The notes below the pieces were generated by a model. That model was not told the origin of the DNA and made no database searches. It saw only the letters and a list, made by a program, of their open reading frames with translations. A stretch of 64,000 nucleotides of DNA from Glaciihabitans sp. GTDB taxonomy: Bacteria > Actinomycetota > Actinomycetes > Actinomycetales > Microbacteriaceae. This document shows positions 1 to 9,318 of this stretch, piece after piece. How positions within the stretch are numbered: the first letter of the stretch is position 1; every line of letters begins with the position of its first letter. The position numbers and the translations under genes were made by a program. The stretch spans positions 1 to 64,000 of the forward strand of contig JAODMF010000021.1 of the NCBI GenBank assembly GCA_025464095.1. Direction: 5' to 3'.

Positions 1-836
1 TCCTCGAGCGAGTGACGCAGGTGCGTCGCCATCGCATTGGAGTGGTGCGCCGACCGCAGCCAGAGGTCGTCGGTCAACAGCGCGATCAGCTGCGCGGAGA
101 CGAAGCGCATCTTGCTCGAGAGCTGCATGTTCAGCTTGCGCAGGTAGAGGAGACCATCGGATGCATCGGGATTCAGCACCACGACCGCCTCGCCGTACAG
201 CAGGCCGTTCTTGGTGCCGCCGAAGCTCAGGATGTCGACCCCGGCATCCGTCGTGAACTCGCGCAGGCTCACCCGCAGTGCGGCCGCGGCGTTCGAGATG
301 CGCGCGCCATCCAGGTGCAGCACCATGCCCCTCGCGTGCACGTGGTCGGCGATCGCGCGAATCTCGTCGACGGAGTAGAGCGTGCCGAGTTCCGTGGTCT
401 GCGTGATGCTCACGGCGAGCGGCTGTGCGCGGTGTTCGTCGCCCCATCCCCACGCCTCCTCGTCGATGAGGTCGGGGGTGAGCTTGCCATCCGGGGTTGC
501 GACGGTGAGCAGCTTCAGGCCGCTGATGCGCTCGGGCGCGCCATTCTCATCCGTGTGGATGTGCGCCGTTTTCGTTGCGATGACGGCACCCCAGCGCGGC
601 AGCAGGCTGGTGAGCGCGGTCACGTTTGCGCCGGTGCCGTTGAACACCGGGAAGGTCTCGGCCTGCTCACCGAAGTGCCCGCGGAACACTTCCTGGAGGT
701 GTTCGGTGTAGACATCCTCCCCGTAGGAGATCTGGTGCCCCTGGTTCGCGTCTGCGATCGCGGCGAGAATCTCGGGGTGCGCGCCCGCGTAGTTGTCGGA
801 GGCGAAGCCGCGCAGGTTCGGATCGTGCAGTCTCAT
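1..836 (-). CDS. ltaE: Low-specificity L-threonine aldolase, C-terminus cut by window edge
   Basis: Minus-strand translation from ATG at 836: MRLHDPNLRGFASDNYAGAHPEILAAIADANQGHQISYGEDVYTEHLQ...FNGTGANV...; beta-eliminating lyase/threonine aldolase pattern; no stop before base 1. Confidence 0.85.
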   Translation of the reverse strand, partial: MRLHDPNLRGFASDNYAGAHPEILAAIADANQGHQISYGEDVYTEHLQEVFRGHFGEQAETFPVFNGTGANVTALTSLLPRWGAVIATKTAHIHTDENGAPERISGLKLLTVATPDGKLTPDLIDEEAWGWGDEHRAQPLAVSITQTTELGTLYSVDEIRAIADHVHARGMVLHLDGARISNAAAALRVSLREFTTDAGVDILSFGGTKNGLLYGEAVVVLNPDASDGLLYLRKLNMQLSSKMRFVSAQLIALLTDDLWLRSAHHSNAMATHLRHSLE

Positions 837-875
837 GCCTTGATTCTCCCGCACGCGGTCGGCCCAACCCGTCTC

Positions 876-966
876 CCCTTTGCAAATTCAGGAGATCGCG
901 CGGCACTGTCGGCGTGTTGGGCTCGACACGCCGGGGGTGTGCTCACATCTCCTGAATTTGCGAAGG
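876..966. repeat. Palindromic intergenic element, copy 1
   Basis: Arms gcaaattcaggagat (882-896) / atctcctgaatttgc (947-961), inner stem CGGCGTGT/ACACGCCG. Confidence 0.8.
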
Positions 967-1095
967 GCCAGGGGTTGAGCAAGGGCATCGCGCATGAGCC
1001 GTGTCGCGCCCGCGGCCGGCGCCGCGCGCCGCTCACGCCCCCGACCCGGCGTCTCACCCACTCGCGCCGCCCGGCGCCCCGGCGCCCGGCACTCG

Positions 1096-1177
1096 CGCAA
1101 ATTCAGGAGATTGCGGCGAGGCCCCGGCGCGTCGGGCCCCACACGCCGACAGTGCCTCGCAATCTCCTGAATTTGCG
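1096..1177. repeat. Palindromic intergenic element, copy 2, inverted relative to copy 1
   Basis: cgcaaattcaggagat...atctcctgaatttgcg; its reverse complement aligns with copy 1 through the interior (GGCACTGTCGGCGTGT.GGGC.CGAC.CGCCGGGG). Confidence 0.8.
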
Positions 1178-1209
1178 ATGGAGAAGCAGCGGTTGCGGGC
1201 GCGCGGCTG

Positions 1210-1614
1210 TCAGGACGCCCAGTCGATGCGAACGGATGCCGGCTCCGACGGATCGATGCTGACAGCCAGGCGGGTGCCCGGCTGCACCTTCGTCAGGTTC
1301 AGCTGGCTGACCACGACGGTCGTCGAGACCGGCATCGGAGCGCCGCTCGGGAGCATGACGAGCAGGTCGATCTCGACGGACGGCTGAAAGTTCACCATCA
1401 GTCCGGTCGGTCGCGCGGCGCTGACGGTGGCCGTAGCCAGAACCCGACGCGCTTCGCTGGCGGGGTCAACCGCCTGCGGAACACTGGCAGCCATCGAGGC
1501 GTTCAGGGCATCCATTTTTGTCTGCATTTCGCTCATGCGAGCCTTGACGTCGGTCTTGTCGCGCATCTCCTCGCCCATCGCAGTGAGCTTGACGAGGTTT
1601 CCGATGAAGCCCAT
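1210..1614 (-). CDS. Conserved hypothetical protein
   Basis: ORF from MGFIGNLVKLTAMGEEMRDK; 2 bp gap to the upstream gene; no domain recognised. Confidence 0.7.
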   Translation of the reverse strand: MGFIGNLVKLTAMGEEMRDKTDVKARMSEMQTKMDALNASMAASVPQAVDPASEARRVLATATVSAARPTGLMVNFQPSVEIDLLVMLPSGAPMPVSTTVVVSQLNLTKVQPGTRLAVSIDPSEPASVRIDWAS

Positions 1615-1616
1615 GG

Positions 1617-2018
1617 CTACGCGGTGTACAGCGCGTTGAAGCGGGAGCCGACGGCGCGGTCCGCTTGGATGCGGGCACCCCACCCGGTGAGCGCCTCGGC
1701 CCAGCGCTCGCCGCTCACGCCGTGTGCCAGCGCGAGTCCGGTGAGGGCATTCGTGTCGGCGGCGTTCGCCGCATTGGACTTGATGATCGTGGTGTACAGC
1801 TCGAGGCTCACACCCGCGATCGGGTCGAGGTTGCCTGGAAGCGGCTCGCCCGCGCTCGCGATGTTGGCCGCGTTGAGGCCCGCCTGCGCGCCGCCCTGCT
1901 GCTCATACATGGCCTGCTGCGCCTTCGCGTTGGCGGCCATCTGGTTCGCGGAGTCAAGCAGGTCGGGCGCGGCGTTGACCATGTCGACCATGTCTTTCAT
2001 GCCTTTGAACAATCCCAT
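1617..2018 (-). CDS. Conserved hypothetical protein
   Basis: ORF from MGLFKGMKDMVDMVNAAPDLLDSANQM; close spacing with the 1210-1614 gene. Confidence 0.7.
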   Translation of the reverse strand: MGLFKGMKDMVDMVNAAPDLLDSANQMAANAKAQQAMYEQQGGAQAGLNAANIASAGEPLPGNLDPIAGVSLELYTTIIKSNAANAADTNALTGLALAHGVSGERWAEALTGWGARIQADRAVGSRFNALYTA

Positions 2019-2295
2019 TGTCGTAATCCTTCGTTTTCGTCGTGACAGAACTGTGCGGGTGATGCAGCAAGTCTCGTGAGTGCGACCGGCCCTGCCATGG
2101 GTAGCCATTGCTCACTTCCTGCGAGTGGGATACCCGACCGGATACCCGACTCCACACCCGCCCGGGCACCCTTGTCGGCACTTTGGGGGACCACCCCAAT
2201 GGGGGCGAGACAATGTCCGCTTTATGGGGGACACTCAATAACGGTACTGAGAAAAGCACGGCTTAGCTGTCGCTTTGCACACCACTGGGGGATTC

Positions 2296-4977
2296 ATGTT
2301 TTCGGTCGGCAACGGTCATCGCGCGCTCGTAGCGCTCGCTCTCGCAGCGCTGACCGGTGCCGCGATTGCGGTTGGCCCGTTGAGCGTCGCCGCGCCGGCG
2401 CAGGCCGCGCAGTCGCCGGCTGCCTGCAACGCCAGCGTCGCGCTCCTCAATGGTGGGTTCGAGAATCCGGTGGTCGCCGGCAACGCGCAGCTTCCTGACG
2501 CAAGTGTTCCCGGATGGGCGACCACGGCCAGCGACAAAGCCATCGAGATCTGGCGCACTCCGTTCGGGGGCGTCACTGCCGGGTCCGAGTTCCAGTTCGC
2601 CGAGTTGAACGCGACCCAGGCATCCACCCTCTACCAGGACATCGCGACGTCGCCGGGACAGTCGCTCCGCTGGGAGCTGCAGCACCGGGGTCGCGCCGGC
2701 ACGGACGTCATGGCCGTTCTCATCGGCACCCCGTCGGGTCCGCTCGTCACCCAACAGACGCTGAGTGATGGCACGAGCGGCTGGGGCACCTACGCCGGCC
2801 TGTACACGGTGCCCGCCGGCCAAACCACGACCCGGTTCGCCTTTCAGGCCGTGTCGACGGCGACGGGCAATGCATCCATCGGCAACTTTCTCGACAGCAT
2901 CTCGTTCGGCACGAGCGCCTGCGTCGTGGTCACGAAAAGCGTGGTCAACACCTCCGGATCCGCCACAACCCACATCGGCGATGTGCTCACGTACACGGTC
3001 GCCGCCAGCAACAATGGCGGCAACCCGGCCAACCTGACCGAGCTGGTGGATGCCCTTCCCGCCGGTCTCGCGTTCGTCCCCGGCTCTATCACCACGACCA
3101 GCCCGTCGGGAACCGTGGCGGTAACGGATGCCTCTGCCGACGACGTGGGAGAGTTCGGCGGCGGCGCGGTGCACGTTCGCATCGGTACCGGCGCCAGCCA
3201 GACCACCGGAGGCAGCGTTGCCGCCGGCGAAACTCACAGCATGTCCTTCCAGGCCCGAGTGACGACCGCTGCCGCGCTGACCAGTCTCTCGAACACGGCG
3301 ACGGCCACCTACCATGACGACCTCGCAAAGCAGGACCGCACCTCCACCTCCAACACGGTTGTTACGCCGGTGGCAGCCGCCGCGGACCTCTCGGTGACCC
3401 AGTCCCTTGACACCCCTCTTCTTGCGGGAACGACGGCGAGCTACTCGATCGTCGTCGCCAACGACGGTCCGCAGGCCGGCAGCGGGGTCACGCTCACCTC
3501 GACACTGCCGCCATTGACCGGGGTGACCGCTCCCGGCTGCACGGTCACCCTTGACCAGCTGGTGTGTGACGTCGGCACCTTGGCCAGCGGCGCGTCAACG
3601 ACGTTCGTCGTAACGGGCACCGTTCCGGCGGCGGTGCCGGTCGGCACCGACTACACGCTGTCGTCGAAGGTGACGGGCCAGCTGGATGACCCGACCCCGG
3701 GCAACAACGCGGCGTCGCGCACCGACTCGACGACGGCATCCGCCGATCTGTCGCTCAAGCTCTCCAGCACACCCACGACTCCAACGGGCGGGGGAACCGT
3801 CGACTATGCCGTTGTGGTGACCAACTCGGGTCCGTCGACCGCACACAAAATCGTCATCACCAATCCGATCGCGCCATCCGATACCGTGGTGGATGCGAGC
3901 ATTCCCGGTGGAACCTGCGACGTGGCTGGCGGGTCAGTCGTCTGCACGATCGATGACCTGGCGCCCGGTTCGAGCGTGACGGCGACGATCACGGTCACGG
4001 TCGCGGCGGGTGCCACCAGCGTTACCAACTCGGCACAGGTCGACTCGTCGACACCGGACCCGGATCCCTCCAACAACAGCGACTCCATCACGCTCGCCAG
4101 CGTGAACCCGGCGCTGACGATCGTCACCCAGGGCGCGGTCGCTCCCGCGTCCCACCAGCTTGCCGCCGAGCTCGGCGACAGCATCCAGTGGACCTATTCG
4201 GTGACGAACACGGGTGACGTGGCGGTCGGATCCATTGCGATCACCGACCCGGAGGGCGGCGTCGCGACCTGCGTACCGACCCTGCTGCAGCCGGGCGAGA
4301 CGGCACTGTGCACCGGGCCGCTGGCGAGGTCGGTGAGCGAGGCCGACATCCTCGCCGGATCGATCAGCAATGGCGCCACCGCGTCGGGCGTGCCCGTCGC
4401 CGGACCAGCGACGGTTGAATCTGCCAGCTCGACGGCGACCATCGCCACGCAACCGGTGGCGGCCGCCATCCGCCTCCAGACCACTATCGCGAACCTGACG
4501 TCCCTCGTGCCGGGCGCCAGGATCATGCCCGGAAATTCCCTCGGCGCGACCTACCTCGTGACCAACACCGGCGTGGTCACGCTGCATGGGATTGTCGTCA
4601 GCGACCCGCTGTTTGGTCCCGTCGACTGCCCCGTCGCGACTCTCGCGCCGGGCGAGTCGACCACCTGCACGGCGGTCGCGCCGTACACGGTGACCCGGAC
4701 GGATGGCACGGCCGGTGTCATTTCAGCATCGACGACGGTCACCGGCGCACCTCCGCGCGGCTCCGGAGTGAGCGACGTCACGGCTGCGGACCTCGACCTG
4801 GTCGCGGTCACCAACCCGGCCGTGCCGGGAGACCCGCCGGTTACCCCGAGCGGGCTCGCGAGCACCGGTGCAGACATCGCTTCTGCCGCAACGGTCGCTG
4901 CGCTGTTGTTCGGCTTCGGGCTGTTCGCCCTGGCTGCCGGACGGCTCGCGAGGCGGCGTCCGCGCCACCGCAACTAA
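2296..4977 (+). CDS. Secreted surface protein with DUF11-type repeats and LASTG sorting signal
   Basis: Signal peptide, multiple repeats of DUF11/TIGR01451 type (ADLSVTQSLDTPLLAGTTASYSIVVANDGPQAGSGVTLTSTLP...), C-terminus LASTG-hydrophobic-RRRPRH; gggggattcATG at 2296. Confidence 0.85.
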   Translation: MFSVGNGHRALVALALAALTGAAIAVGPLSVAAPAQAAQSPAACNASVALLNGGFENPVVAGNAQLPDASVPGWATTASDKAIEIWRTPFGGVTAGSEFQFAELNATQASTLYQDIATSPGQSLRWELQHRGRAGTDVMAVLIGTPSGPLVTQQTLSDGTSGWGTYAGLYTVPAGQTTTRFAFQAVSTATGNASIGNFLDSISFGTSACVVVTKSVVNTSGSATTHIGDVLTYTVAASNNGGNPANLTELVDALPAGLAFVPGSITTTSPSGTVAVTDASADDVGEFGGGAVHVRIGTGASQTTGGSVAAGETHSMSFQARVTTAAALTSLSNTATATYHDDLAKQDRTSTSNTVVTPVAAAADLSVTQSLDTPLLAGTTASYSIVVANDGPQAGSGVTLTSTLPPLTGVTAPGCTVTLDQLVCDVGTLASGASTTFVVTGTVPAAVPVGTDYTLSSKVTGQLDDPTPGNNAASRTDSTTASADLSLKLSSTPTTPTGGGTVDYAVVVTNSGPSTAHKIVITNPIAPSDTVVDASIPGGTCDVAGGSVVCTIDDLAPGSSVTATITVTVAAGATSVTNSAQVDSSTPDPDPSNNSDSITLASVNPALTIVTQGAVAPASHQLAAELGDSIQWTYSVTNTGDVAVGSIAITDPEGGVATCVPTLLQPGETALCTGPLARSVSEADILAGSISNGATASGVPVAGPATVESASSTATIATQPVAAAIRLQTTIANLTSLVPGARIMPGNSLGATYLVTNTGVVTLHGIVVSDPLFGPVDCPVATLAPGESTTCTAVAPYTVTRTDGTAGVISASTTVTGAPPRGSGVSDVTAADLDLVAVTNPAVPGDPPVTPSGLASTGADIASAATVAALLFGFGLFALAAGRLARRRPRHRN

Positions 4978-5007
4978 GCGCTCAGCAGCTCGCTGGGTGC
5001 CGGTTCG

Positions 5008-5631
5008 TTACGGCTCGATGGGGATGCGCGCGCCATTGAGTTCGGACGCGGGGCTGTCCCACACGGTGGCGATCGCGCGTGCAAGGCGATCGGGTGCGAC
5101 GCCGCCATCGCCGATGGATGAGACGGCGAACGTCACCGCAGCGGCCGTTCCGGCCTTCCGCCAGCCCGAAGCGAGTGCTGTCGTCCAGGCGTCCGCCGCC
5201 GTCTTCAGAGCGACATAGTTGGCGTTGCTCCACGTCGGCTTCTGCGCGGAGATCGAGCCGACGGTGACGAGGCGGCCGGCATCCGAAGCGCTGAGGGACT
5301 CGCGGAAAGCCAGGGTGACCGCCCGCAGGCTGCCGAGCAGCCGCGGCTCCAGCCATGCCCAATCCTCCGCCGAGGATCCGGCACGCCAGCCGCCGACGAG
5401 GTGCACGACGCCATCGACGCGACCGTGATCCGCGATCACTGTGGCGGCGAGATCGGTGACGGCCGCGGCATCCGTCAGGTCGCAGACGGTGCGTTGGGTC
5501 GCCTGCACTGCCGCCAGCCGTGCGGCATCCCTGCCCGCGGCGACCACAATGTCGCCGCGTGACGCCAGGAGCGCGCACAGGGCGGCTCCCGCCGCACCGG
5601 TCGCGCCAGGCACGACGACGACGCGGCTCAT
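5008..5631 (-). CDS. SDR family oxidoreductase
   Basis: MSRVVVVPGATGAAGAALCALLASRG; Rossmann GxxGxxG-like start; YVALKTAADAW. Confidence 0.8.
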   Translation of the reverse strand: MSRVVVVPGATGAAGAALCALLASRGDIVVAAGRDAARLAAVQATQRTVCDLTDAAAVTDLAATVIADHGRVDGVVHLVGGWRAGSSAEDWAWLEPRLLGSLRAVTLAFRESLSASDAGRLVTVGSISAQKPTWSNANYVALKTAADAWTTALASGWRKAGTAAAVTFAVSSIGDGGVAPDRLARAIATVWDSPASELNGARIPIEP

Positions 5632-6995
5632 GCCGTGGCGGCGGTGATACCGGCTGTGGATTCGATGACCGTCGTCATCTTCTTCGACAGCGCCTCGTAG
5701 AACATCGACAACGGAAATTCGTCATCCAGTACCGCGTCGGTGAGACCCCTCGGCGGCCCATCGAGGGGAAGGTCACGAACCGCCCACCGCGATGCTGGGT
5801 TCGGGGTCAGCGTCGCGGCGACGAGGTCGTACGCGGCGAGCCAGTGCGCCATCTTCGGCCGGTCGATGGAGCGCCAGTAGAGCTCGTTGATCGCATCCGA
5901 AAGGGCGACGACCACTTCGGGCAGTTCGTTCCAGTCGATGGTGAGCCGGGTGTCGGTCCAGTGCAGCACGTGGTGCTGGTGCAGCCAGGCGAACAGGAGT
6001 TGGCCACCCAGCCCGTCGTAGTTGCGAACGCGCGTGCCGGTAATCGCGAAACGGAAGATCCGGTCGAAGATCACCGCGTACTGCACCAGCTGGGCGTGGT
6101 CCCGAACGTCAGCGGGCGAATCTTCGTCGCGCCCGAGCCGCAGCGACTCGCGGAAGGCGGTCAGGTCGCAGCGCAACTCCTCGAGGGAGTAGAGAAAGTA
6201 GGGCATCCGCTGCTTGATCATGAACGGGTCGAATGGCAGGTCGCCACGCATGTGGGTGCGGTCGTGGATGAGGTCCCACATGACGAACGTCTGCTCCGCC
6301 AGGGACTGGCTGTCGAGGAGGCGTGCGGCGCCGGCGGGTAGATCGAGTTTCGTGATCTCGGCAGCCGCACGCACGACTCGACGGAACCGTGCAGCTTCAC
6401 GGTCGGCGAAGATGGCGCCCCAGGTAAACGTGGGGATGGATCTCATGGCGACGGTCTCGGGAAAGAGAACCGCCGCGTTCGTGTTGTAGCCGGCGGTGAA
6501 GTCCAGGAACCGGATCGGCACGAACAGCTTGTTCGAATAGTTGCCCGATTCGAGCTCGGCGATGAATTCCGGCCAGATCACCTCGATCAGGACGGCTTCG
6601 ACGAGACGGTCGGTTGATCCGTTCTGGGTGTACATCGGAAAAACGACGAGATGACGCAGGCCGTCCCGGCGAAGCAGCTGGGGCTGAAAAGCGAGCAGCG
6701 AGTCGAGGAAGTCCGGGATGCCGAAGCCCTCGGCCGACCAGCGGTCGAAGTCGGCCGCGGCGGCCGTGAGGTAGGCGTCATCGTGCGGGAGCACGTCGCG
6801 AAAGTTCAGCAGCTCTCGCGAGAGGGTCGCGACCAAGTCGCGCGCCGTCGCCTGATCGGATTTATCCGGGATGCTGCCGTCCTGGACCTGCAGCGGTCGG
6901 ATCCCCTCCGCAGCGGCTTTGACCGCGAGCCAGCCGTCTTCTAGGACCTCGGGTTCCCCAATGATTGCCGTTGCGGTGCTGGCGTTCTCAGACAT
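5628..6995 (-). CDS. DUF6421-like family protein
   Basis: 455 aa ORF MSENASTATAIIGEPEVLEDGWLAVK...; stop overlaps SDR start by 4 bp; family name from memory of actinobacterial annotations. Confidence 0.6.
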   Translation of the reverse strand: MSENASTATAIIGEPEVLEDGWLAVKAAAEGIRPLQVQDGSIPDKSDQATARDLVATLSRELLNFRDVLPHDDAYLTAAAADFDRWSAEGFGIPDFLDSLLAFQPQLLRRDGLRHLVVFPMYTQNGSTDRLVEAVLIEVIWPEFIAELESGNYSNKLFVPIRFLDFTAGYNTNAAVLFPETVAMRSIPTFTWGAIFADREAARFRRVVRAAAEITKLDLPAGAARLLDSQSLAEQTFVMWDLIHDRTHMRGDLPFDPFMIKQRMPYFLYSLEELRCDLTAFRESLRLGRDEDSPADVRDHAQLVQYAVIFDRIFRFAITGTRVRNYDGLGGQLLFAWLHQHHVLHWTDTRLTIDWNELPEVVVALSDAINELYWRSIDRPKMAHWLAAYDLVAATLTPNPASRWAVRDLPLDGPPRGLTDAVLDDEFPLSMFYEALSKKMTTVIESTAGITAATA

Positions 6996-7144
6996 GGTGG
7001 ACCTCCGATCCGTCGCTCGATGGGCGTTTCTTCGAGCCTATTCGCGCGATCCCGGCGTTTGGTTGTGACCGGCGCTCGTTTCCTGCGCGGAAGGGCGGCC
7101 CCCGCGCAAAACATCCGCGTCGGTGCTGGTCGACCGCGCCGGAT

Positions 7145-8353
7145 CTACGGGAAGGAGAGAAACCAGAGCACGACGATCGCCACAGCCTGTGCGAGCACGC
7201 AGCAGGTGACGATAGCGACGCGCGATCGCCGCGATCGTCGGAGGGCAGGGTCGCCGAGCAGGGGCGCGAGCGGGAGCATCAGCCGGAAAATGCTCTGCTG
7301 GGGCAGAAATACCGCAAACAGGTACAGCGCATAGCTGGCGGAGAAGGCGATGATCTCCGGTCCCAGCATCCGGAGCCGTCGACGGGTCAGGTACCAGGCA
7401 GTGACGCCCGCCACGGCCAGGACGAGAATGACCCCGATCCAGCCCAGGTACCGGGATGCGAGCAGGAACCATGGCGCGAACGGCACGAACGCCTGGTGGC
7501 CGACCAGCGCCGACCAGTACGCGAGTTCCGAGGCCAGGTAGGCGTCACTGCGACCGGTGACCGCAGCGGCAATGCCGGTCCAGGCCAGGCCCGCTGCCGC
7601 CACGAGCGCCGCTGCGGCAGCCATTCGGACGCGCTCGGCCACAGGGAACGGTTCGGCCTCCGGCTTTCGGGATTCCCGCCAGCGCAGAACGAAAAGGATG
7701 CCCAGGGCCAGCGGAATGGCGAGCGCGCCCGGCCGGGTGAAGGCGGCCAGCACCCCCAGCGCCGCGACGACGAGATAGCGGCGCCGCACCATGGCCCACA
7801 GGGCGCCAAAGAGCAGGAAGAGGAACATGCTCTCCGCGTATGCCACCTGAAGCAGGAACGCGAAGGGACCCACAGTGAACAGGGTCACCGCCCAGAGCGC
7901 CCCCGCACGGTCTATGCGGCTGGCGAGCAACGCATACAGGGCGATGGATGCGAGTGCGCCGAAGATCGTGGAGACGAGGGTGCCGACGAGGTAAAAGTCG
8001 AGCCCCGTCGCCGCTGCGATCGAGGCGACCAGCCGTGGATAGAGCGGCAGGAATGCCCACACCGTGTGCGCAACGTGGCCGGCGCCATCCACGGGCAGGT
8101 CGACCGGGTAGCCCTGCTCGCCGATGATGCGGTAGGCCGAGCCATCCCACGACCCCGAAAAGGTGAAGAAGTTCGCGTTGCGGCGGTAACTCGCGAACCG
8201 CCAGCCGTTGCCGGTGGCTACCGCGAACAGGATGCCGAGCAACGCCGTCGAGATCAGGCGCGATGCGCCGAAAATGAGGAGGGCGGCGGCCCAGCCGGGC
8301 AGGGAATTCCACCGGGTCGCGACTCGGTCGCGTGCGCGGAGAGTCGTCGGCAC
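7145..8353 (-). CDS. PIG-V-like mannosyltransferase / membrane glycosyltransferase
   Basis: Polytopic protein with WDGSAYRIIGEQGYP near the first TM loop, FLPLYPRLV. Confidence 0.7.
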   Translation of the reverse strand: MPTTLRARDRVATRWNSLPGWAAALLIFGASRLISTALLGILFAVATGNGWRFASYRRNANFFTFSGSWDGSAYRIIGEQGYPVDLPVDGAGHVAHTVWAFLPLYPRLVASIAAATGLDFYLVGTLVSTIFGALASIALYALLASRIDRAGALWAVTLFTVGPFAFLLQVAYAESMFLFLLFGALWAMVRRRYLVVAALGVLAAFTRPGALAIPLALGILFVLRWRESRKPEAEPFPVAERVRMAAAAALVAAAGLAWTGIAAAVTGRSDAYLASELAYWSALVGHQAFVPFAPWFLLASRYLGWIGVILVLAVAGVTAWYLTRRRLRMLGPEIIAFSASYALYLFAVFLPQQSIFRLMLPLAPLLGDPALRRSRRSRVAIVTCCVLAQAVAIVVLWFLSFP

Positions 8354-8391
8354 CGGTCAAGGGTAGTGGCCGACTGCGTCAGACTGGGAGC

Positions 8392-9312
8392 GTGCTAGGA
8401 GTGCTGACCGGTTTCGCCATCATCGGGTTCGTTATCGCCATCGGCTATCTGGTCGGCCGACTGCACCTGCTCGGAGGCGACGCGCGCTACGTGCTCAGCC
8501 GCCTCGTGTTCTTCGTCCTCTCCCCGTGCCTGCTGTTCACGGTGCTCGCCGAGGCCAACGTGCACGTGCTTTTTTCGCAGCTCCTGGTCGTCTCAGCCAT
8601 CACCGCAGTGATCGCCTGCCTGCTATTCGCGCTGGTTGCCCGGCTCGTCTGGAAGCGCACCATTACCGATGTCGTGATCGGTTCTGCCGCCTCCGGTTAC
8701 GTCAACGCGAACAATATCGGCATCCCGGTGGCCGTTTACGTGCTGCACAACGCGGCGATCTCCGCGCCGGTCATCCTGCTGCAGCTGCTGGTGCTTGCGC
8801 CGATCATCCTCACGATCCTCGATGTGTCGACGAGCGGCTCCGCGTCGGTGCGGCGGATCCTGCTGCAGCCCGTACGCAATCCCCTCATCATCGCCTCCGC
8901 GCTTGGCGTGCTCGTTTCGGTCAGCGGCATCACCCTTCCGGCGCCGGTGCTCGCGCCATTCCAGCTGATCGGAGCCGCAGCGGTGCCCGTGGTGCTGATC
9001 TCGTTCGGCATGTCGTTGAGTGGCCAGCGGATCCTGCAGCCCGGCAGCAAGCGGGTGGATGTGCTGCTCGCGTCCGCCATCAAGCTGGTCGTCATGCCGG
9101 TGGTCGCCTGGCTGTTCGGCGCCCTCGTTTTCCACCTGCAGGGCGCGCACCTGTTCGGTGTCGTGATGCTGGCCGCGCTGCCCACCGCGCAGAACGTGCT
9201 GAACTACGCCCAGCGGTACGAGCGTGCCGAGGTGATCGCGCGCGACACCGTGTTGATCACCACCGTGGGGTCGATCCCGGTGCTCGTGATTGCCGCGCTT
9301 CTGCTGGGATAG
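8392..9312 (+). CDS. AEC family (auxin efflux carrier-like) transporter
   Basis: MLGVLTGFAIIGFVIAIGYLVGRL...ANNIGIPVAVYVL...LPTAQNVLNYAQRYE; GTG start. Confidence 0.8.
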   Translation: MLGVLTGFAIIGFVIAIGYLVGRLHLLGGDARYVLSRLVFFVLSPCLLFTVLAEANVHVLFSQLLVVSAITAVIACLLFALVARLVWKRTITDVVIGSAASGYVNANNIGIPVAVYVLHNAAISAPVILLQLLVLAPIILTILDVSTSGSASVRRILLQPVRNPLIIASALGVLVSVSGITLPAPVLAPFQLIGAAAVPVVLISFGMSLSGQRILQPGSKRVDVLLASAIKLVVMPVVAWLFGALVFHLQGAHLFGVVMLAALPTAQNVLNYAQRYERAEVIARDTVLITTVGSIPVLVIAALLLG

Positions 9313-9318
9313 CTCCGG

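Noticed and set aside
12-1262. 416 aa plus-strand ORF
   Set aside because: Runs antisense to threonine aldolase and through the palindromic elements; no recognisable domain.
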